DNA of 25,804 nucleotides, taken from the NCBI GenBank assembly GCA_002378125.1, contig DFRF01000005.1, positions 1-25,804 of the forward strand, written 5' to 3'. This DNA is from Rhodospirillaceae bacterium UBA3470. Its GTDB lineage: Bacteria; Pseudomonadota; Alphaproteobacteria; Rhodospirillales; Casp-alpha2. Position 1 is the first letter of the stretch. Every line of letters begins with the position of its first letter. Made by a program: the position numbers and the translations under genes. Shown one piece after another: positions 1 through 6,854 of the stretch. The notes beneath the pieces are model-generated. The model was not told the origin of the DNA, did no database searches, and was given only the letters and a program-made list of their open reading frames with translations.

Positions 1-312
1 AATGATGGCCAGGACAGCCATGATTAACAGAACCGGGGCAATGATGGCGATCAATCGCCAGGCCTCCTTTTCACAGACGCAAAGGAATGTAAACAATCCC
101 CATGTTGCGGCGATGGTCGTCCAAAGGGCAGCAGTCAGTTCAGCCTGCCAAGCCACCGCATGAGCGATGATAGACCACAGAAATGGCCCCAAAAACGCAG
201 CCGTAAGCAGAAGCCAAAAAATATGATCCCGACCAGGTTGGCGACGCCAAGCCAACGCCAGGATTGGAAGCTGGGTCGCTAGGGCCATGAGATCGAGCGA
301 AGAAAACGTCAT
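1..312 (-). CDS. Partial multi-pass inner-membrane protein, possibly CcsA/YpjD-like cytochrome c assembly protein
   Basis: This is the N-terminal part of a gene that leaves the window on the left. From an ATG at 312 the reading frame is open to base 1 (104 codons). The translation is mostly hydrophobic, with about four likely membrane segments: one starting near residue 8 (LMALATQLPILALAW), then stretches around FWLLLTAAFLGPFLW, LWTTIAATWGLFTFL and IIAPVLLIMAVLAII. Short basic loops such as WRRQPGRDH fit an inner-membrane topology. The pattern resembles the start of CcsA/YpjD-type cytochrome c assembly proteins, but the heme-binding WWD part would lie off the edge, so the family name is an inference. 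The frame stays open upstream to a stop at 391-393, so a GTG at 381 or TTG at 378 could be the true start. No clear Shine-Dalgarno decides. It is divergent from ispDF. Confidence 0.6.
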   Translation of the reverse strand, partial: MTFSSLDLMALATQLPILALAWRRQPGRDHIFWLLLTAAFLGPFLWSIIAHAVAWQAELTAALWTTIAATWGLFTFLCVCEKEAWRLIAIIAPVLLIMAVLAII

Positions 313-510
313 TGTCGTAAAAGATGTATACCAATCCCGACGAAAAGTGAGGGCAACATGACGCTCGGGAGCCTTCAACACAAGTGTTGTCTAGGTTTTG
401 GTGCCAAATCATGAGTTGGCAGTGCCGGTCGGCGCCGGTACTCTCAGCCGCGCGGTTAAGTCAGCCGCCAGCCCCATTCTGGGCCCCTTTCAAATTGGGA
501 GTAGAATTTA

Positions 511-1668
511 GTGCCCAAGGTCGCCGCCTTAATAGTTGCCGCCGGGCGCGGCCATCGTTTCGGCGGTGAAATTCCGAAACAGTATTGCGCCCTTTATGGT
601 GAGCCGGTCCTACGCCACACCCTGTCAAAATTCGTCGCACACCCTGACGTGAACGCGACCGTCACGGTTATCCATCCCGATGATCGCGCGCTCTATAATG
701 AGGCCGCGGCCGGATTGGGGGTGATCGAACCCGTATCGGGAGGCCCGTCGCGGCAAGAATCGGTATACAACGGGCTGGAGGCCTTGGCCAACATTCAGCC
801 CGACGCGGTCCTCATCCACGATGCGGCCCGGCCGTTTTTCACGGATGCGTTGATTTCGGATATCGTCGCCGCCCTTGATCTGCACGTGGGGGCCGCGCCC
901 GGTATTCCGGTCGCCGATACACTGAAACGTGTGCGAGACGGGTTCGTGGAAACAACGGTTGACCGATCGGACCTGTGGCGCGTGCAGACACCGCAGGGTT
1001 TCAGGTACCCGGAAATACTGGCGGCCCATAAGGCGGCGGCAGGAATGAATTTGACAGATGATGCAGCTATTGCCGAAAAGGCCGGTTTTAACGTCGTGAT
1101 GCTTGATGGTGTGAAAGGCAATACGAAGATTACCCGAGCGGAGGATCTGGACATGATTGGTTTGGCGCGTGCTGCGCAGTGGGAATATCGAACAGGTCAG
1201 GGATTTGACGTTCATCGGTTTGAACCGGGCGATAAGGTCCAACTCTGCGGGGTGTCCATTGATCACGATAAAGCATTAGCTGGACATTCAGATGCCGATG
1301 TCGGCTTGCATGCACTGACGGATGCCATCCTTGGTGCCGCTGCTGCCGGTGATATCGGGGAGCACTTTCCACCGACGGATCCACAATGGCTAGGTGCGAA
1401 TTCGTCAATATTCCTACGGTATGCGGCGAAGTTGATCATGGATATGGATGCGAAAATTGTGAATGTCGATGTGACTCTAATTTGTGAGACCCCGAAGGTT
1501 GCCCCGCACCGCGCTAAAATGCGGGCCCTTTTGGCAGACTTGTTGAACCTCGAAGTAGATAGGGTCGGCATAAAGGCTACGACAACGGAAAAACTGGGGT
1601 TTACTGGGCGCCATGAGGGCATTGCCGCGCAGGCCCTTGCAACGATCCGTGTTCGTGCGGAAGAATAG
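511..1668 (+). CDS. ispDF: Bifunctional IspD/IspF: MEP cytidylyltransferase and MEcPP synthase
   Basis: This cytoplasmic fusion protein catalyses two non-consecutive steps of the MEP isoprenoid pathway. IspD joins CTP to 2-C-methyl-D-erythritol 4-phosphate, and IspF cyclises the product of IspE to MEcPP. The IspD half (residues 1 to about 225) carries the nucleotide-binding loop AAGRGHRFGGEIPKQY (10-25) and HDAARP (103-108). The IspF half (about 227-385) has the zinc ligands D233 and H235 in GFDVHRF and H267 in GLHALTDA, plus AGHSDADVG and GDIGEHFPPTD. The total of 385 aa is normal for the alphaproteobacterial fusion. The start is GTG, with GGGAG about nine bases upstream. Both active sites look intact. 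Its 3' end overlaps a disrupted minus-strand reading frame. Confidence 0.97.
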   Translation: MPKVAALIVAAGRGHRFGGEIPKQYCALYGEPVLRHTLSKFVAHPDVNATVTVIHPDDRALYNEAAAGLGVIEPVSGGPSRQESVYNGLEALANIQPDAVLIHDAARPFFTDALISDIVAALDLHVGAAPGIPVADTLKRVRDGFVETTVDRSDLWRVQTPQGFRYPEILAAHKAAAGMNLTDDAAIAEKAGFNVVMLDGVKGNTKITRAEDLDMIGLARAAQWEYRTGQGFDVHRFEPGDKVQLCGVSIDHDKALAGHSDADVGLHALTDAILGAAAAGDIGEHFPPTDPQWLGANSSIFLRYAAKLIMDMDAKIVNVDVTLICETPKVAPHRAKMRALLADLLNLEVDRVGIKATTTEKLGFTGRHEGIAAQALATIRVRAEE

Positions 1669-2165
1669 AATTGATGGCATTCGTGGGCGTTGACCAATCT
1701 GCAGATTTTGCGATTTCATCGAATTCATCAGTGAAACCCGGCGCGGCGACAGGTATAACACCCCCTTCATCCCTTACATTACGTTTATAGAAACGCCGAC
1801 GCCGTAGCTTGTGGAACGTGTCGTGGTATCTGGGACGGACACCGTTATCGACAAACCAATTCCAACGGCCCACCTTCTGGACTGGGTCTTGGATTGGATA
1901 GAGTTGCGAAAGAAGTTCGTCGTGGCGGAAAACAATATCGTTCCGGCGCGGCGCGCGGATCAGATCTACAACTGTATCGCGGCGCCCAATACGTCGTGCG
2001 CCGAGGCGAAAGGCGGGAAAATAGCTTCGCCGCGCTTGGGTGCATTTTTGACCCGAGGGATATTCCATTGATGAAGCCGCTTTTCCAGGCGACTCAAGCC
2101 TGTTTCAATGGCGTGATCACGTCGGCTGGGCAGGTCACCGCCATCGTGCAGCAGACCGGTATACG
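1601..2165 (-). pseudogene. Disrupted protein-like reading frame, family not recognised
   Basis: Between ispDF and cutA the minus strand holds two overlapping frames with coding-like codon use that seem to belong to one gene. The upstream frame, open from just after the cutA stop to a TAG at 1966-1968, reads plausibly through GLSRLEKRLHQWNIPRVKN. It lacks an ATG or GTG start; its first possible start is an internal TTG. The downstream frame, open from 2104 to 1601, reads plausibly through HDELLSQLYPIQDPVQKVG, RWNWFVDNGVRPRYHDTF and GFTDEFDEIAKSADW. The switch would fall around 1970-2040. This looks like a 5'-truncated, frameshifted gene, or an assembly error. The family is not recognised. Its tail overlaps the end of ispDF on the opposite strand. 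The plus-strand frames here look like shadows. Confidence 0.4.
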
Positions 2166-2480
2166 CTAAGCCGTTTCCGCGTTAATCCAGCTCAGAAATC
2201 TGCCGTGGCCGTCGACAATGTCGTGAGCCGTGATGCAAGGACATTCGTAGCTATGGATTTTCTTGATCCGCTCGGTCAGTGCGGTCACGAGGTCCCGCCG
2301 GGTTTTCAGGATCATGGCGACCTCAATCTCTTCCTGAACAGCGCCGTCCCAATGGAACATGGAAGTCACATTTTCCAGAATATTAGCACATGCTGCGAGA
2401 CGCTCGCCGATAACGGTGCGTGCGATGTTTTTAGCCTCATCGAGCGAGCCCGCAGTGACATAGATGGTCACGACTGACAT
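2166..2480 (-). CDS. cutA: CutA, divalent-cation tolerance protein
   Basis: CutA forms a small trimeric ferredoxin-like-fold protein linked to copper and divalent-cation tolerance; its biochemical role is still unclear. The 104-residue product has the family pattern: an N-terminal strand TIYVTAGSLDEA, ERLAACANI (27-35), a central FHWDG, EEIEVAMILKTR, and the C-terminal HSYECPCI with RFLSWINAE. Length is typical. The start is the ATG at 2480, because AGGAGAG lies about five bases upstream and the product then matches the family's N terminus. The frame stays open for 72 more codons upstream, but that extension resembles no CutA N terminus. It is divergent from the small gene at 2595. Confidence 0.93.
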   Translation of the reverse strand: MSVVTIYVTAGSLDEAKNIARTVIGERLAACANILENVTSMFHWDGAVQEEIEVAMILKTRRDLVTALTERIKKIHSYECPCITAHDIVDGHGRFLSWINAETA

Positions 2481-2594
2481 AGTCTCTCCTTCTGAGCAAC
2501 GGTTGATCTGAGTGTGTTGAATGTCTTGGTCATGAGTATATTCTAACGTACCATGATTTCCTCGCGCGCAGTTACCGAGTTCACGAGCAAAGCC

Positions 2595-2870
2595 ATGGAA
2601 CCGCAAACGAAGATTGCTGCAATGGACAAAGAAAGCACCAGTTCCAGAATCCCGACAGAAGGGCAGCGAAAGTGGCTTGAGCGCGGCCTCGATCAACCAG
2701 GCGGGAAACTCCCCCTTTTCGACAGCCTAGGTCAGAAAGTCAGTGAGCGGACCGTCATAAGCTGTGTCGAGAAAGGCTGGGCGGAACAATGGTTCAAAAA
2801 CCCTTTGAAACCTGATTGGGCCGTTTGCAAGTTGACGGATGCAGGTCGAAAAGCGGTTGAAAGTGGTTAG
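2595..2870 (+). CDS. Small conserved hypothetical protein, possibly winged-helix-like
   Basis: A soluble protein of about 91 aa from the chosen ATG. The C-terminal two thirds look conserved and structured: TEGQRKWLERGLDQPGGKLP, then FDSLGQKVSERTVISCVEKG, then WAEQWFKNPLKPDWAVCKL, ending TDAGRKAVESG. A helix of Q/R-rich character, a turn with ERTVISCVEKGW and a final LTDAGRKA are reminiscent of small winged-helix proteins of alphaproteobacteria, but no DNA-binding role can be proved from sequence. Start choice is uncertain: the frame allows ATGs at 2553, 2595 and 2622, and none has a strong Shine-Dalgarno. The residues before the middle ATG look unstructured. It is divergent from cutA across a spacer of about 110 bases that should hold both promoters. 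Confidence 0.7.
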   Translation: MEPQTKIAAMDKESTSSRIPTEGQRKWLERGLDQPGGKLPLFDSLGQKVSERTVISCVEKGWAEQWFKNPLKPDWAVCKLTDAGRKAVESG

Positions 2871-3045
2871 TAACCGGGTCGTCGGCTTCCGCCTGTAGTA
2901 GAAGTTTAATCATCTGGGAAGCGAAATTAACCGGCCGGTTGACCTGCTTGCCCCAAATGGGATGGGAATCGAGATCGTTAAGGAATTTGGTGGGTCCGAT
3001 ATCGCTATCATAGCTGACGCGGACCTGTCCTGCTCGAGCTAGGTC
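2794..3045 (-). pseudogene. Possible gene remnant, start-less open frame
   Basis: This minus-strand frame is open for 84 codons, from just after a TAA at 3046-3048 to a TGA at 2794. It has no usable start near its 5' end; the only ATG is internal. The middle reads like protein: VRVSYDSDIGPTKFLNDLD, then HPIWGKQVNRPVNFASQMIK and LLLQAEADDP. The plus-strand frames have stops in the same stretch, so it is not simply a shadow of a plus-strand gene until its last 77 bases, where it overlaps the end of the small conserved gene tail to tail. It is probably a decayed 3' gene fragment. No family is recognised, and chance cannot be excluded. Confidence 0.25.
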
Positions 3046-3283
3046 TTAGATGTGTTGCGGAAGGTTTTGTCAGTGCAGTCCTGTTGGTTGTGGTCAGGGC
3101 GACAAAGATTGATAGATCGGGAACCGCTACTCTTCTGAAGGTGTACTAGATTACGAAAAAGCGCGGCGGCTTGATGATCCTCGCATTATGCGGAGAGTGG
3201 GCAATAATAGTTCTGGGATTGGCTAAGATGGAAGAAATTTTCAATTTAGCGGTCGATGTCGACGCCGGACGGTAAGAAAACTA
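2871..3283. other. Spacer of about 410 bases without an intact recognised gene
   Basis: It holds the larger part of the start-less minus-strand frame at 2794-3045 and a small plus-strand frame at 3174-3275 (both listed separately). No tRNA, long repeat, insertion sequence or clear intrinsic terminator was seen. The promoter for the [2Fe-2S] protein gene should lie in its right half, but no convincing -35/-10 pair was identified. Confidence 0.4.
3174..3275 (+). CDS. Possible small single-span membrane peptide
   Basis: A 33-codon frame that starts at ATG 3174, ends with TAA at 3273-3275 and lies eight bases before the [2Fe-2S] gene. The product has one hydrophobic stretch (MILALCGEWAIIVLGLA) followed by a polar, acidic tail (KMEEIFNLAVDVDAGR). 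The frame is open a few codons further upstream through KKRGG, which would fit a positive-inside anchor, but there is no normal start codon there apart from a TTG directly before the ATG. No ribosome binding site is convincing. It may be a small co-transcribed membrane peptide or chance. Confidence 0.22.
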   Translation: MILALCGEWAIIVLGLAKMEEIFNLAVDVDAGR

Positions 3284-3628
3284 ATGAGCAATATCGACGA
3301 TGAACAGCCACGTCCGCGCATTTTAATGATTTGCATCAACCGACGATTTCGTATGGATGAGCCGTCTTGCGCGGGTCGCGGTAGCGAAGCCTTGGCCAAC
3401 CGTCTCGAAAAAGAGATCCAAAGCCGAGGTATCAAACTCACTGTCGAGCGAACCAATTGCATGGGGCATTGCCGGACTGGGCCAACAATCCGCTTGGCGC
3501 CTGGAGGCAAGTTCTATTTTAAGCCTACGGATAACGAGATTGCCGCCCTTCTTGACGAGGCTGAAAACCTATGCGGTACAACGACCGATAACAATTGGGG
3601 TCCGTTTATTAATTTTCTGGGTTCATAG
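3284..3628 (+). CDS. (2Fe-2S) ferredoxin domain protein, thioredoxin-like fold
   Basis: A 114-aa protein with the thioredoxin-like [2Fe-2S] ferredoxin pattern known from NuoE and small 2Fe-2S ferredoxins. Four cysteines are suitably spaced: C17 in MICINRR, C29 in PSCAGRGS, and C59/C63 in NCMGHC. The stretch between them forms the expected helix (SEALANRLEKEIQSRG) and strand (IKLTVERTN). After the last ligand comes the usual TGPTIRLAPGGKFYF. It probably transfers electrons in the cytoplasm, but the partner is unknown and no redox enzyme gene is adjacent. The C-terminal tail (NNWGPFINFLGS) is not a known motif. The start ATG follows GGTAAG at about eight bases. It is the last gene before the polysaccharide cluster. 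Confidence 0.85.
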   Translation: MSNIDDEQPRPRILMICINRRFRMDEPSCAGRGSEALANRLEKEIQSRGIKLTVERTNCMGHCRTGPTIRLAPGGKFYFKPTDNEIAALLDEAENLCGTTTDNNWGPFINFLGS

Positions 3629-3762
3629 AAGCGCAACGCCTGTCCGCAGCGATTGTCTAAATTAAATTTTCATCAATGCGATGTTTGTCGCGCGCGGACG
3701 AGCCGATTTTTGCCGCTATCACGGTGTTGGATGAATTTCAATTTCGAAATTCCTTCGTTCCC

Positions 3763-3811
3763 TCAAAAGCACAAACTTCGGCCGGTAATTTATTCATCGG
3801 CCGCTTTTGTT
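3763..3811 (+). terminator. Inverted repeats, possible terminator after the [2Fe-2S] gene
   Basis: CGGCCG at 3779-3784 and again at 3798-3803 can pair around a 13-base AT-rich loop, followed by CTTTTGTT. A second, outer pair, CAAAAGC (3763-3769) with GCTTTTG (3803-3809), could extend or compete with it. The U-tract is weak, so termination is possible rather than certain. It lies between the end of the [2Fe-2S] gene and the first glycosyltransferase. Confidence 0.3.
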
Positions 3812-3902
3812 CGTGTCTCCGCTAGTGTATCCATCAATCAGATCAGACATTTATTAAAGCGGGTGATTTTGGCCCCGCGTATAGAAAATATTGGATTGTA
3901 CT

Positions 3903-4829
3903 GTGGCGAAACCCATCACACGATTTGTCCGCCAGTTAGCCAACAAGTTGGGATATGATCTGCTACGGCTGCAAAAAATTCATATTTATGACGAGGCCTT
4001 GAGTGGCTTAGGGAGAGGCGGTGGCTTTGATGCGTTTGAGGCTACCGTTCCGAGAGATATCAAGTCAGTTGATATTTTCTTGCGAAGTTGCGCAGGAATT
4101 GAGGTTCATGGACAAGAACGCGGACGCTTCAATGGCGCGCCAAAAAGTGAAGTACTTTTCCGCTGTCTGAGGTCCTTAGTCAGTTCGATAAACCATGCGA
4201 TCATCCGGGGGGTGGAAGTGCCTCTTTCCCTGGTGGTGATTGATGACCATTCATCTCCAACCGTAGTTCAGAAAATCGAGAAGATCCTTGAGACGGGAAA
4301 TTTCCCAACCCGCCTGCACCCTTTGAAAGTGCAGGGAATGTCAAGTTCGTTGACGGAAACTTTTGAATTGGCGAGACGTGATTCGGAAGACGTAATTTAT
4401 CTTCTTGAGGATGATTATTTGCACGATCTTCGATCGATTTATGAGACCGTCGAGAGTTATGCTCAACTGTCAGCTTGCGTGGGCGAAGATGTCATCTTGT
4501 TTCCATCAGATTATCCCGAGACCTACAAGCATGTCCGGCCTTCACATGTCTTGTTGGGCAGCCATCGCCATTGGCGACGGATCTACCATACGACAGGAAC
4601 GCAGGTTCTATCCCGGTCGATCCTTGAAGCCCATTGGGAAAATTACAAGGCCTTGACTGCTTATGGCTCGGACCCGGAAATCACGGAAGAAAACACGATT
4701 AATCGGGTTCTGAAGACAGTTTCCTGTTACGCTCCCTTGCCCGCCCTTGCGGTGCACTTTCAGCATTTCGACACGATATCGCCGTATGTCGATTGGCAGG
4801 CGTGGTGGGATCAAGCAGGCCGTGAATGA
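3903..4829 (+). CDS. Glycosyltransferase, GT-A fold (family 2-like)
   Basis: This enzyme probably transfers a sugar during surface-polysaccharide synthesis at the inner membrane's cytoplasmic face. The 308-aa product has a GT-A nucleotide-sugar core: a strand and acidic turn PLSLVVIDDHSS (residues 107-118), a helix with QKIEKILETG, a second strand, and YLLEDDYLHD (166-175) in the position of the metal-binding acidic motif. Donor and acceptor cannot be inferred. The frame is open from a TTG at 3891, but the GTG at 3903 gives a more natural N terminus (MAKPITRFVRQLANKLG). Neither start has a strong ribosome site. Its stop overlaps the next gene's start (ATGA at 4826-4829), so the two are translationally coupled. 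Confidence 0.75.
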   Translation: MAKPITRFVRQLANKLGYDLLRLQKIHIYDEALSGLGRGGGFDAFEATVPRDIKSVDIFLRSCAGIEVHGQERGRFNGAPKSEVLFRCLRSLVSSINHAIIRGVEVPLSLVVIDDHSSPTVVQKIEKILETGNFPTRLHPLKVQGMSSSLTETFELARRDSEDVIYLLEDDYLHDLRSIYETVESYAQLSACVGEDVILFPSDYPETYKHVRPSHVLLGSHRHWRRIYHTTGTQVLSRSILEAHWENYKALTAYGSDPEITEENTINRVLKTVSCYAPLPALAVHFQHFDTISPYVDWQAWWDQAGRE

Positions 4830-5821
4830 TCTTAAATCTAACACGCATAGATCCGCCAGTTTCCATCGGTGTTTGGGGCTTGGGGCGTCACGCCCGACGG
4901 ACAATTTTGCCAGCGATTGCGCAGGTTGATGGCCTTCAATTAGCAGGTATCGCGACACGTAGAAAAGATGTCGCGACTGAGCTTTCGGAGGTGTATGGCA
5001 CAAGAGCCCTCGGAACTCTTGAGGAACTGCTGGCCATCAAAGAAATTGACGCGGTCATCGTGGCAACACCAATCGGCTGTCATCTGGAAGATGGGACCCG
5101 GGCTCTTCTGGCGGGAAAACATCTCTGGTGCGAAAAATCTCTTACGTCTGGCATAACGGATACCCGAGACCTTCTTGACAAAGCAGCCGCCTCTGATTTG
5201 GCCGTCAATGTAGTCTGTTCACCCCTTTATCATCCCTTGTTTGGGATGTTGCTCAAACGTGCTGGACAGCTGGATGTAGGCGCCGTGCTGAGCATTGATG
5301 CCCAGTTTGGGTTCCCTCATGTTTCCAGAGATCATCCAAAATACGATCTACAACTCGGCGGCAGTGCCCTTTCCGATGTCGGATACTACCCTATCGTCAT
5401 CGGCACTAGCCTGCTTCGCGATGAGATAAATTTGGTCTCCGCAGTGATGGAGAGGGAACCGGGTTTTGACATTGATACGCGAGGCTCGGCATTTTTTAGG
5501 TCTTCGCAAGGCGCTCACATCATTATGCGCTGGGGCTATGGTCAGGATTATGTGAATGAAATACGGATTGTCGGCGAAACCGGGGTGATTGAGGCTTTTC
5601 CGGCATTTTCGAAACCAGACAATATCGCTATGACGCTCCGGATAAGGCGCCAGCAGTCCGTGACCAATATCCCTGTGCCGGAGGTGAATCAATACGCGGC
5701 GATGCTAGCAAGTTTTGCCGCTGCAATTCGGGATCGAGACTCCCGGGCGGCTTCCCGTAAGTCCGCGTTACGATACCAGTCGCTTCTGGATGCCGTCCGG
5801 AGTCATGTATATCAACCATGA
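4826..5821 (+). CDS. Gfo/Idh/MocA family NAD(P)-dependent oxidoreductase
   Basis: A cytoplasmic sugar or cyclitol dehydrogenase of 331 aa. The N-terminal Rossmann domain shows IGVWGLGRHARR (14-25), an acceptor loop at GIATRRKD, AVIVATPIGCH (76-86) and CEKSL (102-106), where the family usually has EKP. The C-terminal domain starts near residue 130 and has GGSALSDVGYYPI (178-190), matching the family's GGxxLxDxGxY active-site segment. The substrate is unknown. Given the four-base overlap with the glycosyltransferase upstream, a nucleotide-sugar such as a UDP-HexNAc derivative, or its 3-keto form, is plausible but unproved. It is convergent with the minus-strand glycosyltransferase at 5870. Confidence 0.88.
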   Translation: MILNLTRIDPPVSIGVWGLGRHARRTILPAIAQVDGLQLAGIATRRKDVATELSEVYGTRALGTLEELLAIKEIDAVIVATPIGCHLEDGTRALLAGKHLWCEKSLTSGITDTRDLLDKAAASDLAVNVVCSPLYHPLFGMLLKRAGQLDVGAVLSIDAQFGFPHVSRDHPKYDLQLGGSALSDVGYYPIVIGTSLLRDEINLVSAVMEREPGFDIDTRGSAFFRSSQGAHIIMRWGYGQDYVNEIRIVGETGVIEAFPAFSKPDNIAMTLRIRRQQSVTNIPVPEVNQYAAMLASFAAAIRDRDSRAASRKSALRYQSLLDAVRSHVYQP

Positions 5822-5869
5822 TGCATTGTGAGCGTGATCTGTCCTCATCCGATTTTTGGGTCGCATATG

Positions 5870-6754
5870 TCACTTGGAACCTTTCCTGCCGGCTAGAAAT
5901 GCGAGGGCGCCGCATGCTTTCGCCAGATTTCCCCGGACCCGGTCCGGGCGGAGTAGAAAAAGATACAGAAGGGCTTTAAAAAAATGTTTTTGAACAATGT
6001 CACGGGCCTCACACCGAACTCTATCACTCAGTCTATGTTTTGCCGCGACATACAGACGGCTCCAGGTTTGATGCCAATCCTTCCTCCACCGGACGGACCA
6101 GGTCATTCGGGATGATTGACCGCCTGCGTGAACTACTCTGGCGGCGGGGTCTATCAACATTCCGTAGCCTTGGTTGGTTAATCGGAGGCTGAGGTCCATA
6201 TCCTCGGAGTATAAGAAAATTCGTTCATCGAAACCGCCGATTTCCCGCCAGATCGAGATCGGAGTCAGAAAAAAGCCGCCCATGATGAACCACGTGCAAA
6301 AGGGGCCGTCGGGGAGGCGTGAGATTGGGGAATGGCGGCTCTCACTAGGCCCCATCACGTAAAGCTCAATTTCGCCATTTTGGCGTTGCATAAGTGGGCC
6401 AATCAATGCGGCCTTTGGATTTAAGAGGGCGGTGTTTACAAGAATTTCCATCGCATTGTCCATGAGGGTGGCATCTGGACTGAAATAGAAAGCAAACGTT
6501 GTTTTAACTTTGGCCATGCCCTGGTTCACGCCGGCACCAAACCCCTTATTGACTGAATTACGTACTAAATTAACCTGGGGAAACCGGTTGGTAATGATCT
6601 TGCACGTGTTGTCGGTACTGGCATTGTCCACGACAATTATGCTCGGAGCCGCAGATAACGAACTCAGGCAATCGTCAATGACAAGGGCGGAATTATATGT
6701 GACCAACACCAAGGTTACCTGGGTCCAGACGGAAGCCGGGTCAGTTTCAGTCAT
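5870..6754 (-). CDS. Glycosyltransferase family 2, rhamnosyltransferase-like
   Basis: A 294-aa GT2 protein resembling WbbL/RfbF-type rhamnosyltransferases of O-antigen synthesis. Visible features are TLVLVTYNS (14-22), SIIVVDNASTDNT (38-50), NKGFGAGVNQG (69-79), SPDATL (92-97, where the family commonly has NPD), FIMGGFFLTP (156-165), and the GGFDERIFLYSEDMDLSLRL stretch (173-192) with the catalytic-base type ED pair at 184-185. The basic C-terminal region (HRLSDRVRCEARD, then a hydrophobic ALLYLFLL) may contact the membrane. It is the only cluster gene on the minus strand, sitting between two plus-strand segments; its start is divergent from the RfbH-like gene. The dTDP-sugar genes nearby make dTDP-deoxyhexose a reasonable donor guess. 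Confidence 0.87.
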   Translation of the reverse strand: MTETDPASVWTQVTLVLVTYNSALVIDDCLSSLSAAPSIIVVDNASTDNTCKIITNRFPQVNLVRNSVNKGFGAGVNQGMAKVKTTFAFYFSPDATLMDNAMEILVNTALLNPKAALIGPLMQRQNGEIELYVMGPSESRHSPISRLPDGPFCTWFIMGGFFLTPISIWREIGGFDERIFLYSEDMDLSLRLTNQGYGMLIDPAARVVHAGGQSSRMTWSVRWRKDWHQTWSRLYVAAKHRLSDRVRCEARDIVQKHFFKALLYLFLLRPDRVRGNLAKACGALAFLAGRKGSK

Positions 6755-6854
6755 AAAGCAGCCACCAATAGATTTAGACCGATTAACAACGAACTTTACA
6801 TAGCGGACCGATAAGGTAGTAGAGAAAGATCAAATCTATCGCCATTCCGGGAAA

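Noticed and set aside
140..412. Minus-strand frame of 90 codons with cysteine-rich start
   Set aside because: It is out of register with the hydrophobic frame that continues to the window edge, and its composition is not protein-like.
1811..2169. Two plus-strand frames after ispDF
   Set aside because: No start context or recognisable family; the minus-strand frames have better codon use, so these look like shadows.
2481..2696. 72-codon N-terminal extension of CutA
   Set aside because: A strong AGGAGAG lies before the ATG at 2480 and family members start there.
3091..3103. Partial match to the 3' end of tRNA-Pro as an attachment site (11 of 13 bases)
   Set aside because: About one such match is expected by chance in a window of this size, and no integrase is present.
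3653..3958. Plus-strand frame of 101 codons before the first glycosyltransferase
   Set aside because: It overlaps the glycosyltransferase start and has cysteine- and serine-rich, non-family composition.
4008..4025. GGCGGTGGC stretch as an ops/JUMPstart element
   Set aside because: It lies inside the glycosyltransferase coding sequence and does not match GGCGGTAG with the rest of JUMPstart.
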